Source: Phycisphaeraceae bacterium | GTDB lineage: Bacteria > Planctomycetota > Phycisphaerae > Phycisphaerales > Phycisphaeraceae | NCBI GenBank assembly: GCA_020849625.1 | Contig: JADLFV010000130.1 | Coordinates: forward strand, 1-37,117 | Direction of reading: 5' to 3' | DNA: 37,117 nucleotides | Shown: positions 15,633-21,985 of the stretch, one piece after another | Layout: every line of letters begins with the position of its first letter | How positions within the stretch are numbered: the first letter of the stretch is position 1 | Position numbers and translations under genes: made by a program | The notes under the pieces: model-generated | The model's database searches: none | Seen by the model: only the letters and a program-made list of their open reading frames with translations | What the model was told of the DNA's origin: nothing

Positions 15633-17540
15633 ATGACTGGTGTTGAAAAAAACGTGGCGCCGTTTGATGTCCCCTCCGAGGTCGCTGCCATCATCGCGGT
15701 TGCGCCGTCGTGCATCATCGGCCAGTCGATGGAGCAGTTGATCGATCTGGCTGTGTGCGACGCGGGTGTCGATGGCTGGCACGAGGTGGCCTATGACGTG
15801 CCGGGCAAGGGCAAGGTCGTCGAGGCGCGGGTCTGTCGGCAGCGCAACGGCATCGCGGCCAATTACCTGGACCCCTACATGCGCCGCCGCGATCCCGACT
15901 GCATGGTCATCGGCGATGAGCGGCCGACCAACAAGGATCGCTTCGCCGCCCGCTTCGGATACCCGTTCGCCGATCTGCGCCATGAGACTTTCAATTGGCT
16001 CAAGAGCCAGCCGCTGGCGATGTTCCCCTTCATTGCCGGTCATCCGGGTCACGGCCTGCACGCGGTGGCGCTTTGTCCCGCCAATGCCGGCTTCTTCGCC
16101 CTGGGTCTTGCCATGCTGCAGGGCATGCTGCCGGCCGACCAGATACCAGCCGACTTCAAGCCCCGCGCGGTGGTCTATGTCGCGCCGCCTTTCCGACACA
16201 CCCATTTCAACGGCAAGCAGATCGTCGTGCACAACCGCCTCGAAAACATGCACGAACTGTTCAGCTACAACCTCTACCCCGGCCCCAGCGCCAAGAAGGG
16301 CGTCTATGGCATGCTCATCAGCGTCGGGGAACAGGAGGAGTGGGTCACCGCTCACTGCTCCACAGTGCAGGTGATCACACCCTACGACAACAAGGTCACC
16401 ATCATGCACGAGGGAGCGTCCGGCGGCGGCAAGAGCGAAATGCTCGAACACGTCCACCGCGAACGTGACGGCCGCCTGTTGCTGGGCGAAAACCTGGTCG
16501 ATGGCGACAAGCGCTACCTGGTTCTGCCCCGCACCTGCGAGCTGCGCCCCGTCACCGATGACATGGCCCTGTGCCACCCGTCGATCCAGAAGGGCGACGG
16601 CCGCCTGCACGTGATGGACGCGGAGGACGCCTGGTTCGTGCGCGTCAATCACCTGACCAAGTACGGCACCGATCCGGACCTGGAGCGCGTCACCATCGAT
16701 CCGCCTCAGCCGCTGCTGTTTCTGAACGTCGAAGCGGTGCCCGGCGGCACCGCGCTGGTCTGGCAGCACGTCGAGGATGAGCCCGGCCAGCGCTGCCCCA
16801 ATCCGCGCGTGGTCGTGCCTCGCCGGATCGTGCCACATGTCGTGGATGGACCCGTGGGCGTTGATATCCGCAGCTTCGGCGTGCGCACACCGCCCTGCAC
16901 CCGCGACAATCCCAGCTACGGGATCCTCGGCCTGTTCCACATGCTGCCCCCGGCTCTGGCGTGGTTGTGGCGACTGGTCGCGCCGCGCGGGCACGGCAAC
17001 CCTTCCATCGTCGCCGCTGAGGGCATGAGCAGCGAGGGCGTCGGCTCCTACTGGCCGTTCGCCACCGGAAGGCAGGTCGATCAGGCCAACCTGCTGATCG
17101 AGCAGATGATCTCCGCCCCGCGCGTCCGCTACATCCTCACGCCCAATCAGCACATCGGCGCCTGGAAGGTCGGGTTCATGCCGCAGTGGATCACCCGCGA
17201 GTATCTGCCCCGTCGCGGCAACACGCCCTTCTCCAGTCACCAGGCTCAGCCCGCTCGCTGCTCACTGCTCGGTTACGTCCCGCGTCACATCATGGTCGAA
17301 GGCCAGACGATCAGCACCTGGTTCCTCCGCGTCGAGTCCCAGCCGGAGGTCGGCGAAGAGGGCTACGACCAGGGCGCCAAACAGTTACACGACTTTTTCG
17401 TCAAGCAGTTGACTCAGTATGTGGACCCCGACCTGATGCCGCTGGGCCAGCGCATCATCGAGTGCTGCCTCGACAACGGCTCGGTCGAGGACTACATCGG
17501 CCTGATCGACGGCGCAGCGATCATCGACGACAACAACTGA
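15633..17540 (+). CDS. DUF4914-like P-loop protein next to PEP carboxykinase
   Basis: A 635-residue soluble protein that I place, from memory of the family, in DUF4914 (about 630 residues, function unknown). A glycine-rich phosphate loop, HEGASGGGKSEM, has its Lys at 267 and resembles the PEPCK/HPr-kinase class of P-loops more than the Walker A of ATPases. Other striking segments are RFGYPFADLRHETFNWLKSQ, VAPPFRHTHFNGKQIVVHNR and VAAEGMSSEGVGSYWPFATG. A typical phosphotransferase partner motif is not obvious. The frame runs far upstream into pckG, but the ATG at 15633 is preceded by GAGGAG and by the intergenic repeat. Co-orientation with pckG suggests a linked role in phosphoenolpyruvate or central carbon metabolism (inference). 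Confidence 0.8.
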   Translation: MTGVEKNVAPFDVPSEVAAIIAVAPSCIIGQSMEQLIDLAVCDAGVDGWHEVAYDVPGKGKVVEARVCRQRNGIAANYLDPYMRRRDPDCMVIGDERPTNKDRFAARFGYPFADLRHETFNWLKSQPLAMFPFIAGHPGHGLHAVALCPANAGFFALGLAMLQGMLPADQIPADFKPRAVVYVAPPFRHTHFNGKQIVVHNRLENMHELFSYNLYPGPSAKKGVYGMLISVGEQEEWVTAHCSTVQVITPYDNKVTIMHEGASGGGKSEMLEHVHRERDGRLLLGENLVDGDKRYLVLPRTCELRPVTDDMALCHPSIQKGDGRLHVMDAEDAWFVRVNHLTKYGTDPDLERVTIDPPQPLLFLNVEAVPGGTALVWQHVEDEPGQRCPNPRVVVPRRIVPHVVDGPVGVDIRSFGVRTPPCTRDNPSYGILGLFHMLPPALAWLWRLVAPRGHGNPSIVAAEGMSSEGVGSYWPFATGRQVDQANLLIEQMISAPRVRYILTPNQHIGAWKVGFMPQWITREYLPRRGNTPFSSHQAQPARCSLLGYVPRHIMVEGQTISTWFLRVESQPEVGEEGYDQGAKQLHDFFVKQLTQYVDPDLMPLGQRIIECCLDNGSVEDYIGLIDGAAIIDDNN

Positions 17541-17563
17541 TCCGGTTGCCTTGCTGGATTTCC

Positions 17564-17779
17564 TCACCCAACCACGTCAACGCACGTGCCCTTGCCCGGC
17601 TCGGCGCGGTTGGCGATCTGTTGCTGCATCTGCACCGCGGCATCCAGCAGGGAAATCGCCGCTTCACCCTGCGCCCTGGCGGCATCCAGCGACTTGCGGG
17701 CCACCGCCATCGACACCTGGCTGAGCGTCTGCTCCTGCTGGAACGCACTGATCGCCGCGACCGAGGGAATCGAAGACAT
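17564..17779 (-). CDS. YjfB-like putative motility protein
   Basis: A 71-residue protein resembling the small YjfB family found near flagellar genes. The core reads ISAFQQEQTLSQVSMAVARKSLDAARAQGEAAISLLDAA, an amphipathic helical stretch with the typical V-x-VA-x-KKSLD-like pattern (here VSMAVARKSLDAA). It has no signal peptide or membrane segment. On the minus strand GCCGATAG lies just upstream of the ATG and resembles a flagellar sigma-28 -10 box, but it is very close to the start and I find no matching -35, so I do not call a promoter. No flagellar gene is nearby. It converges on the DUF4914-like gene, 23 bases apart. Confidence 0.7.
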   Translation of the reverse strand: MSSIPSVAAISAFQQEQTLSQVSMAVARKSLDAARAQGEAAISLLDAAVQMQQQIANRAEPGKGTCVDVVG

Positions 17780-17907
17780 GCAGTTTCTATCGGCCGAATC
17801 GTCGCAGCGATCACCACAATCCGCCGCTGAACACCGTCCTCACTCTTTCACGCTTGACTTAACCCACGGTTTTCGGACGTACATTCACCACAGATCGGCT
17901 GTGTTTG

Positions 17908-18153
17908 ATGTCGAACGTATTCGACCAGTTTCAGCTGCGACCACTCGAAATGATCGCGAAGCGTGGCGTTGCGCAACGTCAACAGTTTTTGCGTGCTGGC
18001 TGTGATGATCACCTCGGGTTCCTGCCGGCGGCCCGCGGATGCTCAGCGAAGCGGCAGATGATTGGATTGCAGCCCATGGCGGGCAACCTGTGGCTTTGGA
18101 GTACGCTGGCTTTTCTGGTCTTCGTGTTGGCGGTGATCTGGTGGATCAACTGA
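17908..18153 (+). CDS. Possible small tail-anchored membrane protein
   Basis: An 81-residue open frame whose last 25 residues form one strong membrane segment, LWLWSTLAFLVFVLAVIWWIN, ending at the stop. The N-terminal part (MSNVFDQFQLRPLEM...) is soluble and basic, with two Cys. Either the whole frame is translated or a shorter product begins at the ATG at 18076 (MAGNLWLWST). There is no convincing ribosome binding site at either position. The hydrophobic segment is unlikely to arise by chance, but the start is uncertain. I cannot assign a family. Confidence 0.45.
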   Translation: MSNVFDQFQLRPLEMIAKRGVAQRQQFLRAGCDDHLGFLPAARGCSAKRQMIGLQPMAGNLWLWSTLAFLVFVLAVIWWIN

Positions 18154-18209
18154 GTGCAAGGACCCGCGGGCATGCAAGACGTTGCAGGTTGGGCTTATTC
18201 TGCGGTGAG

Positions 18210-19667
18210 CTACGGCGCCTTGATACGGACGACTAAGTCGCGGTAAGGGGCGCTGTTAGTGGTTGTGCCGCCGTCATCGACGCCGTCGGTGCCGATGCTG
18301 TAGATGATGGGGCCGGTTGCTGTTCGGCGGTAAATCAACGGATCACCGCTGAATGCATCGGTCGGCAGCGCATCAAGGTACTGCGGGACCAGGTCATCGA
18401 GCGACGCGGGCCAGTCGCCATGTTCGCGCTGATAGCGCACGACAGCGACGGCTACGCGATGGGCGCTTCGGATGATCCTGATTTCCCATTCCTTTTTGTA
18501 AGCCCCATCAAGTGACGGCATGAGCCAACCGAGGAACAGGTCCGTGGCCAACTTGGTATAAGTTTGGCCCCGTTGCGGTTCGGGCAGTTGCTGGATGCGC
18601 TGCCGCCCGCCCGGTTCGGTCAGTGCGATGGCTTGATTGCTGTTTGTGGCGTGCTCGTTGTCAATGTCCGTGAATTCGCGCAAGGCCTGGCTCACATCAG
18701 GCAGTCGCATTACAGCCACCACGCGGTCAAAACGAGCGTTGACCTCTTTGGCCGCCTGCTGCTGGTCAAATAATGGATCGGTGAAACAGGGTGTGATAAA
18801 TGCCGGAGCTTCTAGGCGTTTGTAAACTTCCGGGTCGCCTGACGTACACCAGGCAAGCATATCCAACATCGACCATCGTTCGATGTGATCGACTGCTTCA
18901 ACGAGATGATCGGGCAGCTCACAATCCAATTGTTTTGCAATGGCTGATAGCAAGATCGCATCTGTGTTCGGATCGTCCCGTAAGGCGGCTGCCACCTGCG
19001 TCGCCATGCTATTGATTGACGTGGCGATGACTTGGCCCATAATCATTCTGTCCTCGTACACGCGCCTGGCCAACACGAATATCAATTCAGCATTCCGCCA
19101 GGCTTCGGCAGTGTCACCCCGCCCCAAGGCACGGAATGCTCGCAGCTTAAATCCACGAGCAATCACTCGCCATTGACCCAACTGTGGCATGATGCTCGTA
19201 ATTATCACCGGCTTCTCGCCTTCAGCGACAACCAGCGGCAGGTAATAGTGCGGCCGCGCGAGGGCTTGCTCGATCCGCTTCAACGCCGGTTCTTGTGCAT
19301 CCAGCCATGCAGTCAGTTGGGGGTATTGTTCGTCCGTCCACGGCCCGTCCAGTGCTGCGTCGTATTGGTCCTGAATCGACTCATCGTGATCGCTGAACAA
19401 CGGCTCATGCACATCCGTGTCGGTCAGGCCGAATGCCTTGAACAAGGCGGCGCGGTACGCCGGATCCCAATCTGATAGGTTGCTGGCCAGCAACAGGCCG
19501 ATGCAGGCATTGTCTTTGTTGGCGGGTTGTTCGCCGAGGCTGCGGTTGTAGAGTTTGATGTAATTGATGCAGCCGTCATCGTGAAGGGGCGGGTCGGCCG
19601 ATGGATCACCTGCTGCCGCGGAAATGGCCATGCAGACCGCAAGAATCGGTGCGAGCGAGGCGATCAT
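18210..19667 (-). CDS. Exported hypothetical protein
   Basis: A 485-residue protein with a signal peptide (MIASLAPILAVCMAISAAAG) and a mostly helical body without enzyme motifs that I recognise. The C-terminal 80 residues read VAVAVVRYQREHGDWPASLDDLVPQYLDALPTDAFSG and then LIYRRTATGPIIYSIGTDGVDDGG. This is a pattern common in large families of planctomycete exported proteins and reminiscent of pseudopilin C-termini. The ATG at 19667 is chosen; a GTG two codons upstream is the alternative. It lies 27 bases downstream of the anti-sigma-like gene on the same strand and may be the last gene of that transcript. Its GC content is slightly lower than that of the neighbours. Confidence 0.75.
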   Translation of the reverse strand: MIASLAPILAVCMAISAAAGDPSADPPLHDDGCINYIKLYNRSLGEQPANKDNACIGLLLASNLSDWDPAYRAALFKAFGLTDTDVHEPLFSDHDESIQDQYDAALDGPWTDEQYPQLTAWLDAQEPALKRIEQALARPHYYLPLVVAEGEKPVIITSIMPQLGQWRVIARGFKLRAFRALGRGDTAEAWRNAELIFVLARRVYEDRMIMGQVIATSINSMATQVAAALRDDPNTDAILLSAIAKQLDCELPDHLVEAVDHIERWSMLDMLAWCTSGDPEVYKRLEAPAFITPCFTDPLFDQQQAAKEVNARFDRVVAVMRLPDVSQALREFTDIDNEHATNSNQAIALTEPGGRQRIQQLPEPQRGQTYTKLATDLFLGWLMPSLDGAYKKEWEIRIIRSAHRVAVAVVRYQREHGDWPASLDDLVPQYLDALPTDAFSGDPLIYRRTATGPIIYSIGTDGVDDGGTTTNSAPYRDLVVRIKAP

Positions 19668-19694
19668 GTCCACAGCATATCGAAGCGGCCTAGG

Positions 19695-21392
19695 TTACGG
19701 AACCGTCGGGCTGTCAGGTTTGTTGGGGACGGTTTGCGGTAACTGTTCGACGGTCAGCGAGAGCAGGTTGAGCCTGGCGTCGATGGCGTGGTAGTGCTTG
19801 CCGTCTTCGTTCGGCCAGTAGCAGATGATGCGATTGTCGTCGCCGAGGTGTGCGCCCTGGCCGGTCCAGACAAAGGTTTTCTTTTGGAAGTAAGGCCCCA
19901 GGTACATGCCAGCGCGGCCCATGATGCCGCCGACCTTCTGCATGATCTGTACCGCCTGTTCCTGATTCGTTGTCTTCACGTCCATACCCAAGACGTCGTG
20001 GGCGATCTTGGCGAACACTTTGGATTCAGCAGGGGCTGGTCCGCCGAAGATGCTCAGGCGCCACTGGCCCACGGCATTCTTGGTGGTCAGTTCCACCGTA
20101 TATTCGCCCGGGGCTTGCACGTCATTGATGGCGCAGTCGCCTATCGTGCATTGTTGAGCACCCATGGCTTGCACGACCTGGCCGGCCGGGTTGAGAATGC
20201 GCAGATCAGCGCGGCCCTGAGTCATCTGGATGTCCAATTTCAAGTGCGGGTACAAGCTGTCAGGCTTGAAGGTGAAGCTGAATCGCTCGGTCGCGGATTG
20301 CGGGTCACCGGTGATGGTGTCGCTCTTGTCGAGATAGAGCTGATCCTCGCCAGGTGGGGCGGCCGTAGTCTCGTTTTCTTTGGCGATCTGCTGCTTGGCG
20401 TGTTCGAGGTAATCGCGCATCAGCTCTTGCAAATCGAAACTGATGGACATCGGGTCCAGCTTGTCGGGGAACGCGCCGTCACTGAAATAGGTCCACAGGC
20501 GCAGCAGGGCCACCACGTCAGGCGGGCCGCCGTTGGCCAGGTTCATGTCCATCTGGCGCACGTTGTAGCCTGGCGGGGGCGTGAGGTTGAAGGTGTCGGC
20601 GGGCAGCGGCACGTCCCACTGAATGTCCTTGATCTCCATCAGCATGTTGCCTTTCCCCATCGGCGAAGGCATCTGGACGCGCGAGCGCACGGGCAGCAGC
20701 GTGTCCTGGTCAACCCACAGTTCGGTGGTCGCCCCCGGTAATTGCACGACCTCGTACACCAGCAGCGTGCGGCCATCTTCGACGATCTTTTCCTTCCACT
20801 GGGCTGCTTCCGGGGGCAGCTTGCGGAACTCATCGACAACGTTGCGCGGCAACTGTTCGGGTGGGATTTGCCCCATGTCCATGACCACGGCCTGCTTCTG
20901 GCTCGGCATCAGACAAACCATCTTGCCTGCGGACAGGTCGAAGATGTTGACCATGTTCATGATGTCGTGGGGCTGTTCGAACTCCTGGCGCATCTTTCCG
21001 GAGTTGTCCAGGGACATCTTCATGCTCACTGGCGGCTGACCGGGACTGGTCACGGTGATGTTCATCACCGCGGTGCGGATAAGCTGCACGTTCTGGACCA
21101 TCTGAGCGAACGACTGCTGCGGACTGAATCGCTCGGGCATGAGGATGCCGGTCAAAGATGCTGCCAGCAACACGATCGCCGCGGCGATCATCCATCGTTT
21201 TGTGGTCTTCATGTTCCAATATCTCCAGAAGAAGGTGAAACGGGAATCAGAACCGGAAGACTCGGCCGAGTCTGTGTTACGCATCTGTGCGAGTATGTCG
21301 TTATCGTTGGGGCGCGGCGGCAGCGAGACTTCATCAAAAGCCGCGTTCACCTGCGCGATCCAGCGTTCTTCGTTGTTGATTTGCCGGCTCAT
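19695..21392 (-). CDS. Membrane-anchored LolA/RseB-like anti-sigma candidate
   Basis: A 565-residue protein. Residues 1-60 are soluble and probably cytoplasmic (MSRQINNEERWIAQVNAAFDEV). One membrane segment follows at about 67-85 (WMIAAAIVLLAASLTGIL), then a beta-rich extracytoplasmic part that reads like LolA/RseB or DUF2092: FAQMVQNVQLIRTAVMNITV, then LVYEVVQLPGATTELWVDQDTLLPVR and IQWDVPLPADTFNLTPPPGY. A pre-peptidase-like beta domain follows (SATERFSFTFKP to GEYTVELTTK). The arrangement matches a transmembrane anti-sigma factor fused to its periplasmic sensor, but binding to the sigma factor is inferred. GGGAGGTG precedes the ATG, which overlaps the sigma gene stop as ATGA. Confidence 0.75.
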   Translation of the reverse strand: MSRQINNEERWIAQVNAAFDEVSLPPRPNDNDILAQMRNTDSAESSGSDSRFTFFWRYWNMKTTKRWMIAAAIVLLAASLTGILMPERFSPQQSFAQMVQNVQLIRTAVMNITVTSPGQPPVSMKMSLDNSGKMRQEFEQPHDIMNMVNIFDLSAGKMVCLMPSQKQAVVMDMGQIPPEQLPRNVVDEFRKLPPEAAQWKEKIVEDGRTLLVYEVVQLPGATTELWVDQDTLLPVRSRVQMPSPMGKGNMLMEIKDIQWDVPLPADTFNLTPPPGYNVRQMDMNLANGGPPDVVALLRLWTYFSDGAFPDKLDPMSISFDLQELMRDYLEHAKQQIAKENETTAAPPGEDQLYLDKSDTITGDPQSATERFSFTFKPDSLYPHLKLDIQMTQGRADLRILNPAGQVVQAMGAQQCTIGDCAINDVQAPGEYTVELTTKNAVGQWRLSIFGGPAPAESKVFAKIAHDVLGMDVKTTNQEQAVQIMQKVGGIMGRAGMYLGPYFQKKTFVWTGQGAHLGDDNRIICYWPNEDGKHYHAIDARLNLLSLTVEQLPQTVPNKPDSPTVP

Positions 21393-21928
21393 CCGTTCAC
21401 CTCCCGGCAAACAGGGGCATACTCGCTGTTACTGAGCAACTGACGCAGCCGAGCAGCGGCGCGGTTCAACAACACCGCCACGTTGCCCGGTGATGTATTC
21501 AGGGCCTGGGCGACCTGGGCCACCGGCATCTGCTCCATGTGCCGCAGCCAGAACGCTTCCGCCTGGCGCGGGGGCAGTTCCGTCAAGGCGCTGCGCACGC
21601 GCCGGCGCAGTTCTTCGTTTTCCATTTTCAACTCGACCACCTCACCATCGGCCGACTGCGTGTCCAGATTATCGACCAGTCGCAGATGCGCCCCAGCCAC
21701 GCGACGGCGGCGCAGATGATCGATGGCTTTGCGGGCGGCAATGGTGCGCAGCGTCGCCTGCCAGTTGTCCACTGTGCTTTTGCGCGACATCTGCACAGCC
21801 GCGAGAAACGTTTCCTGGTAGCAGTCGTAGGCGGCATTCATGTCATTGACCATGCGATAAACCGTCCGCCAGACGGTGGGGCCGTGCTCCCGCAGGATGG
21901 ATGCCCAGTCGATCAATGCGTACTCCAT
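21389..21928 (-). CDS. ECF-type RNA polymerase sigma factor
   Basis: A 179-residue sigma factor of the extracytoplasmic-function type. Region 2 is seen as WRTVYRMVNDMNAAYDCYQETFLAAV and the following ATLRTIAARKAIDHLRRRR. Region 4 is LTELPPRQAEAFWLRHMEQMPVAQVAQALNTSPGNVAVLLNRAAARLRQLL, with its helix-turn-helix. Its stop codon overlaps the start of the LolA/RseB-like gene by four bases, so the two are translationally coupled. A 7-bp inverted repeat touches its start codon, and no free ribosome binding site is evident. The promoter it reads cannot be predicted from the sequence here. Confidence 0.93.
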   Translation of the reverse strand: MEYALIDWASILREHGPTVWRTVYRMVNDMNAAYDCYQETFLAAVQMSRKSTVDNWQATLRTIAARKAIDHLRRRRVAGAHLRLVDNLDTQSADGEVVELKMENEELRRRVRSALTELPPRQAEAFWLRHMEQMPVAQVAQALNTSPGNVAVLLNRAAARLRQLLSNSEYAPVCREVNG

Positions 21929-21950
21929 GCGGACCGATCCGGAGGTCCGC
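21929..21950 (-). promoter_or_regulatory. Hairpin abutting the sigma factor start codon
   Basis: The perfect 7-bp inverted repeat GCGGACC/GGTCCGC (21929-21935 and 21944-21950, 8-base loop) ends exactly at the ATG of the sigma gene and covers the place where a ribosome binding site would lie. It may restrict translation, or be a protein-binding operator (inference). Confidence 0.6.
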
Positions 21951-21985
21951 CCTCATTCAGATTAGTCGCAACAGAGGGACATCGC

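Noticed and set aside
15582..17240. 552-residue antisense frame over the DUF4914-like gene
   Set aside because: Same GC-skew effect. The plus-strand gene has a ribosome binding site and a clear P-loop.
20742..21443. 233-residue plus-strand frame across the anti-sigma and sigma genes
   Set aside because: It overlaps two better supported minus-strand genes and has no motif or ribosome binding site.
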